Positions 50,487 through 58,987 of a stretch of DNA of 64,000 bases are shown in pieces (positions within the stretch are counted from its first letter, which is position 1; every line of letters starts with the position of its first letter). The notes beneath the pieces are model-generated. The model did not search any database, was not told the DNA's origin, and saw nothing but the letters and a program-made list of their open reading frames with translations. The DNA lies in NCBI GenBank assembly GCA_028871815.1, contig JAGWMJ010000004.1, forward strand, positions 274,819 through 338,818, given 5' to 3'. This DNA is from Armatimonadota bacterium (GTDB lineage Bacteria > Armatimonadota > Chthonomonadetes > Chthonomonadales > Chthonomonadaceae). Both the position numbers and the translations under genes were made by a program.

Positions 50487-51469
50487 ATGGTTATTCGATT
50501 GCCCGACGTAATGTACGTCAGGCCGCTTTCGTCTCTCTCTCTAGCGCGCGCTCGCTTTGTTTGTGTCGCGCGGCGTAGGCGCCGCTCCCTCACAGGCATT
50601 GCCGCCGCTGCCGCGACGCTTGGCCTCGCCGCCGCCACAACCAGCTGCGGCGGCGGCGGCGCACCGGCCGTTGCAGGCGCGGTGCGCACCACCATAAACT
50701 GGCCGCAGCGTTCCCGCGCCATCAACGCCCTCGCCTCGTCACTGTCGCTGGTCGTCACGTTCAAAGGCGCGGCAGCCAACGGCGGCGACTTCACGTGGAC
50801 CATCAACCGCGCCGGCGGCGCCGGCGCATACAGCCAGCCGGCCGCCACACCGGGACCGGTGCATTACGGCAGCGTGAAGGTTTCTGTGAACTCTTTTGCC
50901 CAGCCGGACGGGCAGGGTTCTCAAACCGGTTCGGGAATTGGCGCCGTGCTGCTCAAGCCCGGGGCGGGCGGGGCACAACTGCCAGGAATCCAGCTGGCTA
51001 CCGCGATTGAAGGCATCAGCGCTGGGTACGCTGGTGTTGTGCCGCCTTTCACCTACGTCCTCCTCCAGGTCCAGGTGGCTCTGCCAGGAGCCCCCGGGGG
51101 GGAGGCAAGGCCGGGACCGCGGGACCCGTCTTTGTCGTAACCCCCGGTTCACTTTTCTGGCGCCTGATCAGCGCAACCGACGGGAGCGTGAGCCTGACAC
51201 CGGACGGCGTGATCTTCAGCGACGGTACGCACGCCGTAGCGACCGTGGCTGTCACCGCAGATCGGGTGTCTAGCGCACCACAAGGTATCGCGCTAGAGAC
51301 GCTCACGCAGCTGTCTGTAAACGGGCGGCGGCCAGGTGTGTCGGCGCTGGATGCGCTGCTTGAGCGGCGGCGGCTAGCGGGGCGAATGGCTGCCGTTCCC
51401 GGCCACGGATGGCTGGCCCCCGCTCCAGCCAGTCACGGAGCAGCGCTTTATGGCACTCCAGGAGCCTGA
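50487..51469 (+). pseudogene. Lipoprotein with Ig-like domain, frameshifted at a G7 tract
   Basis: The first part (50487-51140) encodes an Arg-rich N-terminus, a hydrophobic export signal and Cys followed by four Gly (TTSCGGGG), then a beta-rich domain. The frame turns to unrelated sequence after a run CCCCCGGGGGGG at 51091-51102 and stops at 51140. One base out, the sequence resumes as a good beta-domain (GKAGTAGPVFVVTPGSLFW ... GTHAVATVAVTADRV) until 51469. Adding one G to the run rejoins the two parts into a single secreted lipoprotein of about 325 residues. The break may be a real mutation, phase variation, or a sequencing error at the homopolymer. Family unknown. Confidence 0.65.
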
Positions 51470-51526
51470 TCCTTAAGTAAGGCAAAGAACGCCCGACAGC
51501 CGGATTGCTCAACGGGGTAACAAGAA

Positions 51527-53158
51527 TCAGGAGTCGGCCGGTTGAACTTCATGTCCCCAGCCACCTCCGCCTGGGGTCTCAATCTCCACGGCACACTCTT
51601 CGGCTACCGCGCCGCTCCACTTTGCCGGCAATTCGCGGCGACTTCCGTCGGCTTCTACAATGCTATTCCGTCCAGTTACGCCTCCGCCGCCGCCATGTGC
51701 GCCCGGTGGGCGAGAGTCTCTGCGCTCAGCGAGGATGGAGACGACCGCCGGTGTGAGCAATCGCGTGCGGCGCAGGAGGCCGTCGCCGCCGGGAAACTCG
51801 CCTGCGCCCCCGCTTCGCGAGCGTATTCCCAGCGCCTCAATGCGCAGTGGATAGTACGATTCGAGCGCCTCGGCCGGCGTGTTGAGCGTATTCGTCATGT
51901 GGCTGTGGATCGCTGAGCTTCCGGGCCGATGGTTTGCTGCGCCGGCGCCACCGCCGAGCGTTTCGTAGTAGGTGAAGTTGCGTCGCCGGGTCGGATCCCA
52001 GCCACCGATCGTAAGGTTGTTCATCGTGCCCTGGCTGGCGGCCGGGAACCTCTCCGGAGCGCATTTGCCGAGCGCCGCGAGCAGCACGTCAACCACGCGC
52101 TGCGAAGTCTCGGTGTTGCCGGCGGCGACGGCCGCGCCTTCGGCGGGGTTCAGCAGGCACCCGTGCGGCGCACGAATGGTTATCGGCTCCCAGCAACCGC
52201 TGTTGGTGGGAATCTCGTCTCCCACCAGGCACCGCACCACGTACCAGCATGCCGAAGTGGTTACCGCCAGTGGCGCGTTCATGGGTCCTTGACACTGCTT
52301 GGCCGTGCCGGTGAAATCGATGTCCGCATGACCGCCCTTCAGTGTGAGGCGGACGCGGATTGAGAGTGGTCCGGCAGTCTGGCCGTCATCGTCGAGCTGG
52401 TCCTCGGCCTCCCAGCATCCGTCGGGAAGAGCTAACAGCGCGCTGCGTATCGCGGCGGCCGAATATCGCCGGGCCTCAGCCAGTCGCAACTGGTAGGTAT
52501 CCCAACCGTGTGTCTGGACGATTGCGGCCAAACGCCTGCAGCCGATGCGGCATGCCCCAATTTGCGCGGCGATATCGCCACGTCGTTCATCCGGCGTGCG
52601 TGTATTGGCACAGAGGATTGCCAGTGGATCGGCCTGTAAGCTGCCGCCCCGCATCAGCGCCACCGGTGGTATGACAATTCCCTCCTGGCACAACTCCGTT
52701 GCCGGCGCCAGCGAACCGGGGCTCGATCCGCCAACATCGGCATGGTGAGCGCGCGACGCGGTAAAGCCAACCAGGCGCGCCGACTTGCCGAGACCGACAT
52801 ACACCGGCATCGCCACCGTGATGTCCGGGAGATGCGTTCCGCCGTGCGCCGGATCGTTACACATCCAGGCGATACCGCGCGGCCACGCCACCTCGTTTCG
52901 CAGCGAGCGCAGAAGTACTGCCATTGCGCCCAGGTGTACAGGAATATGCGCTGCCTGGGCGATCAGTTCGCCATCGGGACCAAATATGGCGCACGACGCG
53001 TCGCGGCGGTCACGGATGTTCGGGGAGGATGCAGTGCGCTCCAGTGTTGCGCCCATCTCTTCAGCAACCGACGCCAGCAGGTGACGCCACACCGCAATCT
53101 GCACCGGGTCCGGCGCCGCGCCGCGGACTTCGTCGATGTCGGTCTCTGTTCTATCCAA
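51527..53158 (-). CDS. Hydantoinase B / oxoprolinase family protein
   Basis: HyuB-type subunits take part in ATP-dependent opening of hydantoin or oxoproline rings, or in acetone carboxylase-like enzymes. The 543-residue protein matches the family: [19 protein letters not shown] near residue 41, [21 protein letters not shown], and a Gly-rich C-terminus ([34 protein letters not shown]). The usual partner HyuA is not adjacent, so the enzyme may be incomplete or the partner may be elsewhere. It is divergent from gspE. Confidence 0.9.
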   Translation of the reverse strand: MDRTETDIDEVRGAAPDPVQIAVWRHLLASVAEEMGATLERTASSPNIRDRRDASCAIFGPDGELIAQAAHIPVHLGAMAVLLRSLRNEVAWPRGIAWMCNDPAHGGTHLPDITVAMPVYVGLGKSARLVGFTASRAHHADVGGSSPGSLAPATELCQEGIVIPPVALMRGGSLQADPLAILCANTRTPDERRGDIAAQIGACRIGCRRLAAIVQTHGWDTYQLRLAEARRYSAAAIRSALLALPDGCWEAEDQLDDDGQTAGPLSIRVRLTLKGGHADIDFTGTAKQCQGPMNAPLAVTTSACWYVVRCLVGDEIPTNSGCWEPITIRAPHGCLLNPAEGAAVAAGNTETSQRVVDVLLAALGKCAPERFPAASQGTMNNLTIGGWDPTRRRNFTYYETLGGGAGAANHRPGSSAIHSHMTNTLNTPAEALESYYPLRIEALGIRSRSGGAGEFPGGDGLLRRTRLLTPAVVSILAERRDSRPPGAHGGGGGVTGRNSIVEADGSRRELPAKWSGAVAEECAVEIETPGGGGWGHEVQPADS

Positions 53159-53365
53159 CGGTAATTGCTCCGGCAGGTGCGATGCGCGCCGATGACAATG
53201 GTACTGCTATCCGGTACCATTCAGTCGACCGCGGTCCGCTGCGCACACATTCGCGTAACCGCGCCTCAGGAATGACGTCTAAACATTCGGCGCCGAGGCC
53301 GCAGTGTGTTGGTACCACATGCGCGGATTCCGGGCGCCGTCGTTCTTTGGCGTGCAGCGAATTCG

Positions 53366-55108
53366 GTGAGCGAGGTTCTCATTGGGCTGGAGGCAGACGA
53401 GTTGCTGAAATTTCGGCGGGCGCCTCTTGGGGCGATGCTGGTCGAGTCGGGCGTTTTGACGCAGGAGCAGCTCGATTCTGCCGTTGCCGAGCAGACGCGT
53501 TCCGGGGATGGCAAGCGCCTCGGTGAAGTCCTGGTCCGCATGCGCTATATCACGGAGCAGGGCCTCCTTCAGGCGTTGTCCCACCAGCTTGAGGTGCCGA
53601 TCGTCGATCTTACCGCCCAGCCACCGGATCCCGGCGTGCTGCAAATGGTACCCAGCGAATTCGCGCTCCGGCATCAACTGCTGCCGCTGGGTATGACGGA
53701 CGCGGCATTGACGGTGGCTATGGCGGATCCACTCGACATCAGCGCCATCGACGATCTTCGCCTCCTGACGGGCCGTGAAGTAATCCCTATGCTGGCGCTG
53801 CCGTCAGATATCCGCCGACTGGGCGAACAGGCCTATATGTCGCGGATGATCCAGGATGTGCAGGAGGCCGAGCGAGGTGCGGATGACGACGATAATCTGG
53901 ATGTTGCCGATCTCCAGAAAATGGCGCGCGAAGAGCTCGTCATCCAGATGGTCAACCTGATCATCAACCAGGCGATTCAGGACCGGGCCAGCGACGTTCA
54001 TATTGAGCCGTTCGAGAAGGAGCTGCGGGTCCGCTACCGCGTTGACGGCGTGCTGCGCGAAATCAATTCGCCGCCGAAGAGGTTTCATGCCGCGGTCGTA
54101 AGCCGAATCAAGATTCTCTCCGACCTGAACATCGCCGAGCGGCGGCTGCCGCAGGACGGACGCATGCGTATTCGCAGCGGTGGACGTTCTATCGACTTGC
54201 GCGTTTCCACCGTGCCCACCGTGTACGGTGAGTCGGTGGTCATGAGGATCCTCGACAAGACGACCGCGCTTCTCGGTCTGAACGAGCTCGGGATGGCCGA
54301 CATGATGAGCCAGCGGTTTCGCAAACTCATCGCCGAGCCTCACGGCATCATTCTGGTAACCGGGCCAACCGGCTCCGGAAAGACCACGACGCTATATGCC
54401 AGCCTGAACGAGATATACAGCGTCGAGAAGAAGATCATTACGATTGAGGATCCGGTTGAATACCAGCTGGCCGGTGTCAACCAGATCCATGTACAGCCAC
54501 AGATTGGCCTGACCTTTGCGGATGGCCTGCGCCACATCGTCCGCCAGGATCCCGACATCATCATGGTGGGTGAAATTCGAGACCGGGAGACCGTGGAGAT
54601 CGCGATTCATGCGGCGCTCACGGGCCACCTGGTTTTCTCTACATTGCACACCAACGATGCGCCAGGCGCCATCGGCCGCTTGCTGGATATGGGGGCAGAG
54701 CCGTATCTGGTGGCCTCGTCGCTCATTGGGGTTGCCGCTCAGCGCCTCGTCCGTCTGAACTGTCCCCGGTGCGCCGCGCCATACGAAGAGAAGCCGGAGG
54801 TCCTGCGCGACATCGGAATCGACCCGGGCGATGTGCGACAAACGCCCCTGATGAAGTCGACCGGCTGTCCGGAATGTCGCGGCATCGGCTTCCGTGGGCG
54901 GTCCGGCATCTACGAGCTGTTGACGGTTGATGAAACGGTACGTCGCATGATTGTTGAACACGAAACCGCTGGAAACATCCGGCAGCATGCTCAGAAGGCT
55001 CAGGGAATGACCACCATGTTGAACGATGGTCGTAGGCGGGTGCTCAAGGGCACGACGACAATTCAGGAAGTCTTGCGCGTATGTCAGCGCGAAGAGTTCG
55101 ACAACTAG
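53366..55108 (+). CDS. gspE: Type II secretion / type IV pilus assembly ATPase GspE
   Basis: GspE powers pseudopilus assembly from the cytoplasm. The 580-residue protein has the N-terminal GspE_N domain (LGAMLVESGVLTQEQLDSAVAEQ and following), Walker A (GPTGSGKTTT), Asp box (ITIEDPVEY), Walker B (IIMVGEIRDRET), His box (GHLVFSTLHTNDAPGAI) and the zinc tetracysteine (CPRC ... CPEC). The GTG at 53366 gives a normal N-terminus; a TTG at 53306 is also possible, and neither has a strong ribosome binding site. It heads a run of eleven secretion genes. Confidence 0.94.
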   Translation: MSEVLIGLEADELLKFRRAPLGAMLVESGVLTQEQLDSAVAEQTRSGDGKRLGEVLVRMRYITEQGLLQALSHQLEVPIVDLTAQPPDPGVLQMVPSEFALRHQLLPLGMTDAALTVAMADPLDISAIDDLRLLTGREVIPMLALPSDIRRLGEQAYMSRMIQDVQEAERGADDDDNLDVADLQKMAREELVIQMVNLIINQAIQDRASDVHIEPFEKELRVRYRVDGVLREINSPPKRFHAAVVSRIKILSDLNIAERRLPQDGRMRIRSGGRSIDLRVSTVPTVYGESVVMRILDKTTALLGLNELGMADMMSQRFRKLIAEPHGIILVTGPTGSGKTTTLYASLNEIYSVEKKIITIEDPVEYQLAGVNQIHVQPQIGLTFADGLRHIVRQDPDIIMVGEIRDRETVEIAIHAALTGHLVFSTLHTNDAPGAIGRLLDMGAEPYLVASSLIGVAAQRLVRLNCPRCAAPYEEKPEVLRDIGIDPGDVRQTPLMKSTGCPECRGIGFRGRSGIYELLTVDETVRRMIVEHETAGNIRQHAQKAQGMTTMLNDGRRRVLKGTTTIQEVLRVCQREEFDN

Positions 55109-55125
55109 AAGCTTAAGCCGCAAGA

Positions 55126-56415
55126 ATGCCGCAATTCAATTACGAGGCAATAGATACCGCAGGGAAATCGAGTTCCGGGCTCATCACAGCGCGTGATGTT
55201 ACCGAGGCTGCGGCACGAGTCCGCGCCATGGGCGTCTATCCGGTTCAGATCGGCGCCGGTCGCGTGGAGGCGGGGTCGAACGGCAATGCTTCGGCCACGC
55301 TCCAAACGCAGAGCGGTGGCTCGGTTGCGCAGGTTTGGCAGAGCCTGATAGCTCCAAAAGCCGCGGGAGCCGGCAGCCGGCGGGTTGGCCGTCTTCAGGT
55401 GCTGCTGTTTACGCGTGAGATGGCGGACCTTCTCGACGCCGGCCTGCCCATGGACCGGGCCTTCTCGGTACTTATAAACCAGGCCGAGGTGGATTCGGTT
55501 CGCGAGATGCTCACCGCGATGCAGTCGGATATCCGGAGTGGCAAGCCGCTTTCCGAGTCCCTTGCCGCGTTTCCGCGCGAATTCAGTTACCTCTACGTGA
55601 ATATGGTGCGCGCCGGTGAGGTCTCGGGCCAGTTGGCGAGTGTGATGGCTCGTCTGGCCGACTTCATGGAGAAGGAGGCGGTTCGGCGAAGCCAGATCAT
55701 GGCGGCACTCAGTTATCCGATGGTACTGATTACTGTAGCCACTATTGCGATTATTTTCCTGGTGATGTACGTCATTCCAAAACTCAGCGCCGTGTTCAAA
55801 GACCTCGGCGCTGCACTGCCGCTTCCAACGCAGCTGCTGCTGGGGGTTTCAACGGCCGTTGGGCACTATTGGTGGGCAATACTGATCGTCGTGGTCGGCG
55901 TCGTGGTCGGATTCCGGGCCTGGGTGAGCACCGGTTTCGGCCGAAAATCGTTTGATGCCTTTCGATTGTCGGTACCGCTGTTCGGCAAGCTGATGCGCAA
56001 GATCATCTCGGCGCGCTTCGCGCGGACATTGGGGACTCTGTTAGCGGGTGGTGTGCCGATTCTCCAGTCGATGGAGATATCGGCAGCCGCGGTTGGCAAT
56101 GTTGTGGCCAGCGATGCAATCACGACCGCGTACAGCGGCGTGCGACAGGGTGAGACACTGCACACATCCATCGAGCAAACCGGCGTGTTTCTACCGGTGG
56201 TAAATCATATGACCGCGGTCGGCGAGGAGACGGGCAGGCTCCCAGCCATGCTTATCCGAACCGCCGAAACCCTCGACTTCGAGGTTGACAACGCGATGCG
56301 GCGACTTACCAGCATGGTTGAGCCGCTGATCGTCGTATGCATGGGCGGATTCGTGGGCTTCGTGGTGCTCTCGATTCTGCTGCCGATTCTGCAGATCAAT
56401 ACGCTGGTCCATTAG
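55126..56415 (+). CDS. gspF: Type II secretion inner-membrane protein GspF
   Basis: GspF/PilC is the polytopic platform protein that works with GspE. The 429-residue protein has the two GspF repeats: LLFTREMADLLDAGLPMDRAF near 85 and FARTLGTLLAGGVPILQSME near 290, with three membrane segments (about 195-217, 245-265 and 400-425). An insertion between residues 45 and 80, rich in Gly, Ser and Ala, is longer than usual. It starts 17 bases after gspE. Confidence 0.95.
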   Translation: MPQFNYEAIDTAGKSSSGLITARDVTEAAARVRAMGVYPVQIGAGRVEAGSNGNASATLQTQSGGSVAQVWQSLIAPKAAGAGSRRVGRLQVLLFTREMADLLDAGLPMDRAFSVLINQAEVDSVREMLTAMQSDIRSGKPLSESLAAFPREFSYLYVNMVRAGEVSGQLASVMARLADFMEKEAVRRSQIMAALSYPMVLITVATIAIIFLVMYVIPKLSAVFKDLGAALPLPTQLLLGVSTAVGHYWWAILIVVVGVVVGFRAWVSTGFGRKSFDAFRLSVPLFGKLMRKIISARFARTLGTLLAGGVPILQSMEISAAAVGNVVASDAITTAYSGVRQGETLHTSIEQTGVFLPVVNHMTAVGEETGRLPAMLIRTAETLDFEVDNAMRRLTSMVEPLIVVCMGGFVGFVVLSILLPILQINTLVH

Positions 56416-56431
56416 CTACGGGAGGATTCTG

Positions 56432-56866
56432 GTGAAACAAAACATGGTGCGCAAGAGCGCAGCGGGCTTTACGCTTATCGAGTTGATCGTTGTCATCGTT
56501 ATACTTGCGATAATGGCTGCGGTCGTGATACCGCGGGTAATCGGCCGTGCTCAGGATGCCCGCATCTCGAGCGCAATGTCCGATATCAAGTCATTCGATG
56601 ACGCTCTGGACATGTACAAAGCGGATATCGGTGAGTATCCCACGAACGACCAGGGGCTGAACGCCCTGCTTACCAAATCGGATCCCAAATGGAACGGTCC
56701 GTACCTTAAGAATCAGACCAGCATTCCACTCGATCCCTGGGGCACGCCGTACAAGTATCAGATACCGGGTGGCTCCGGACGCGACTACGACATCTCGTCG
56801 GCCGGGCCGGACAAGCAGTTCGGCACTGCGGATGACATTCAGAGCTGGAACATCAGCGGCAAGTAG
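56432..56866 (+). CDS. gspG: Major pseudopilin GspG
   Basis: GspG is the main subunit of the secretion pseudopilus. The 144-residue precursor has a basic leader cleaved at AAG|FTLIEL with Glu at +5, a long hydrophobic helix and a C-terminal domain ending DPWGTPYKYQIPG ... DKQFGTADDIQSW, the calcium-binding loop typical of GspG. This tail marks the cluster as type II secretion and not a pilus. GTG start with GGGAGG upstream. Confidence 0.96.
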   Translation: MKQNMVRKSAAGFTLIELIVVIVILAIMAAVVIPRVIGRAQDARISSAMSDIKSFDDALDMYKADIGEYPTNDQGLNALLTKSDPKWNGPYLKNQTSIPLDPWGTPYKYQIPGGSGRDYDISSAGPDKQFGTADDIQSWNISGK

Positions 56867-56868
56867 TG

Positions 56869-57450
56869 ATGCTACCGCTCCAGACACGCCATCGCCTGCA
56901 GGGCGGCTTTACGCTGATCGAGTTGATCTGCGTAATCACCATAATCGCTGTTACTAGCGCTGTGGTGGTGCCGGCCTACGCCAGATTCATGGCCACGGAG
57001 CAGTTTCGGGCCGCTGCCGCCACCGTGGAGAGCACCTTTGCGGGCGCACACGCGCGAGCGATTCAAAACGACGCTCCGGTCGTGATCACCTTTGACACGG
57101 CTTCGCAGGTGCTTCAGGTCCAGTCTCAAACCACCGATCTGCCGCAAGACGGTCCTACCGCGCTGCAGCAATTCGATGCAGACTGGCGCATGCAGCATGG
57201 CGGAACGGGCGGCGGCCAGCAGCCGTCCACAACGCAGAGCGTGAGTTCGCTGGGCCAACACGCCGCCATTGTGCAGTTCGAGGCTGCGCCCGACTCACTG
57301 ATGGGCGCCAGCATGCCGAACTCGGTGGTGTTTCATCCCGATGGTACGAGCAATGCCGCTCAGCTGGCGCTGATTGGCCCCAACGGACAAACAGTCCGAT
57401 GGATGCTGATGCCGGCGACGGGTCAACTGGTTGAGGCCGGGGCCGAATGA
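56869..57450 (+). CDS. gspH: Minor pseudopilin GspH-like
   Basis: The 193-residue precursor has the prepilin site QGG|FTLIEL, a hydrophobic helix and a GspH-type C-terminal domain (MATEQFRAAAATVESTFAGAHARAIQNDAPVVI...) with a Gln/Thr/Gly-rich insertion near residues 115-135. It overlaps gspG if the GTG at 56866 is used and overlaps gspI by ATGA. It would sit near the pseudopilus tip. Confidence 0.88.
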   Translation: MLPLQTRHRLQGGFTLIELICVITIIAVTSAVVVPAYARFMATEQFRAAAATVESTFAGAHARAIQNDAPVVITFDTASQVLQVQSQTTDLPQDGPTALQQFDADWRMQHGGTGGGQQPSTTQSVSSLGQHAAIVQFEAAPDSLMGASMPNSVVFHPDGTSNAAQLALIGPNGQTVRWMLMPATGQLVEAGAE

Positions 57451-58103
57451 TGCGTCGCGGCTTTACCTTGATCGAGATGATTGTGGCCACCATGTTGCTC
57501 GCAATAGGCGTTTGTGCGGCCATGGCCGCGATTTCTTCATCAGTTCGGGCGCAGGACAAAGCCCGCTCGATCCAAACGGCGTCGTTGCTGGCCGCGCAGC
57601 AGCTCAACTCGGCGGTTGAAAACATCCAGAACATCAGCCCGGGCTCAACAAGCGGAAGTTTCGCTCCCCAACATCCCAACTACCACTACAACCAGACCAT
57701 CGCGGCTACGAGTTTCCAGGACCTCTATCAGGTGAGCGTTCAGGTGATGTGGGGTTCGCCCCAGAATCCCCAGGAACGAACCCTGGCTACCTACATTCGC
57801 CAGCCACCGGCGCCCGGCAGCACGCAGACCGGATCGTCATCGGGGGGCGCCGGCAGCGGTGGCGCAGGTGGTGGGCTGCAGGGAGGCGGGCGATTGGGAC
57901 GGCCTGGTGGAGGAGGTTTAGGCGGCGGCCTGCGTGGTGGCGGCGGTGGTGGCCTGCGCGGCGGCGGCGGCTTTGGCGCCGGCGGCGGTGGTGGCCTGCG
58001 CGGTGGAGGCGGATTCGGCGGCGGCGCTGGCGGCGGGGGGCTTGGAGGTGGCATCGGAGGCGGCGGTGGACTCCGGGGCGGTGGAGGCTTTGGCGGTGGT
58101 TAG
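57447..58103 (+). CDS. gspI: Minor pseudopilin GspI-like with a glycine-rich tail
   Basis: The 218-residue precursor has a very short leader (MMRRG|FTLIEM) with Glu at +5 and a hydrophobic helix. A folded part of about 110 residues follows (AAQQLNSAVENI ... YQVSVQVMW). From about residue 130 to the end nearly 90 residues are Gly with spaced Leu, Arg and Phe, in repeats of the type GGLRGGGGFG. GspI proteins normally end before this, so the tail is an addition. ATGA couples it to gspH, and its stop overlaps the gspJ start. Confidence 0.85.
   Translation: MMRRGFTLIEMIVATMLLAIGVCAAMAAISSSVRAQDKARSIQTASLLAAQQLNSAVENIQNISPGSTSGSFAPQHPNYHYNQTIAATSFQDLYQVSVQVMWGSPQNPQERTLATYIRQPPAPGSTQTGSSSGGAGSGGAGGGLQGGGRLGRPGGGGLGGGLRGGGGGGLRGGGGFGAGGGGGLRGGGGFGGGAGGGGLGGGIGGGGGLRGGGGFGGG
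57834..58100 (+). repeat. GC-rich imperfect tandem repeats coding a Gly-rich tail
   Basis: Units of roughly 30-40 bases encoding GGLRGGGGFG-like blocks recur at least four times (LRGGGGFG near 57949-57975, 57996-58022 and 58071-58097, and GGLRGGGGG before these). The repeats vary at third positions, so they are not all recent copies. Confidence 0.75.
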
Positions 58104-58986
58104 AGCAGCAAGGTCCGGGTTCACGCTGCTAGAGGCCATTGTAGCTATGGTAATGATGGCAGTGATCATGACTGCCCTGGCGCTTGCGATGTCGGTAGCG
58201 CTGCAAGCCCAGGAGCGCTCATCGCACGATCTGACGGATTCCGGCTCGGTGCGGGCGGCGTTCAACACACTCACGCAGGATTTTCACGGTGCGACTGCCT
58301 CGAATTCCGGCGTCTCCGTCTTCGTAGCGGGAGGGCAGGGCGGAGGCAGCTCGGCCGCGGCAGCTTTCGGCAATTTGGTGACACTTACAACGGATTCCAA
58401 CATCGTGGCTGCGCCGGACCTTACAATGAGCGCCGGCTCGATCAATCCTCAGCAGATGCAGAACAGCGCGACGATGCCGCAGACGGATGCGCTGGTGGTG
58501 CGATACGACTTTGACCAGTCGCGCCAGGAACTGATCCGAACGGTGTCACCCGTGCCGGACCTTGCCGACGTTGAAACCCCGGATACTTCGGCACAGGGCA
58601 TCCTCTGCCAGCACGTGCTCAACATCTCGATCCAGTATTGGGATTTGAACCAACTGACATGGCGGAGCACCTGGGATTACGAGGGGTCGTTGGGCAGTGA
58701 CTTTACAGCCACCAGCACGGGCACGAGTACCGGCGCCGGCGCCGCGTCGGGGTCAAGCTCATCATCCAGCAGCACAAGCACCCTGCCACCGGGCCAGAAC
58801 GCCGCCGGTCAGGATACCGTACTACCGGCCCTGGTCGATATATCGATGACCGTAGCCGACAGCAGCGGCATCCCGCACACGAGCGAGACGTGGATTCCGA
58901 TCGCGGTGACACAGCCAATCGACCGTACGCCTGGTACGCCGCCCAGCACCAGTACCAGCGGTGGCACGGGGTCAACGGGTGGCTGA
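58096..58986 (+). CDS. gspJ: Minor pseudopilin GspJ-like
   Basis: The 296-residue precursor has the leader VVRAARSG|FTLLEAIVAMVMMAV with Glu at +5 and a domain with QYWDLNQLTWRSTWDYEG and LVDISMTVADS, typical of GspJ. Ser/Thr/Gly-rich runs (about 215-245 and at the C-terminus) are unusual additions. The GTG at 58096 lies in the last codons of gspI, out of frame, and is required to include the leader. Confidence 0.85.
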   Translation: MVRAARSGFTLLEAIVAMVMMAVIMTALALAMSVALQAQERSSHDLTDSGSVRAAFNTLTQDFHGATASNSGVSVFVAGGQGGGSSAAAAFGNLVTLTTDSNIVAAPDLTMSAGSINPQQMQNSATMPQTDALVVRYDFDQSRQELIRTVSPVPDLADVETPDTSAQGILCQHVLNISIQYWDLNQLTWRSTWDYEGSLGSDFTATSTGTSTGAGAASGSSSSSSSTSTLPPGQNAAGQDTVLPALVDISMTVADSSGIPHTSETWIPIAVTQPIDRTPGTPPSTSTSGGTGSTGG

Positions 58987-58987
58987 T

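Noticed and set aside
50252..50848. Minus-strand 198-residue frame opposite the lipoprotein
   Set aside because: No family; it is Ala/Arg/Pro-rich shadow of the lipoprotein gene and its upstream region.
57791..58054. Minus-strand frame coding an 87-residue proline-rich peptide
   Set aside because: It is the reverse complement of the Gly codons in the GspI tail; GGN read backwards gives Pro, so it is a shadow.
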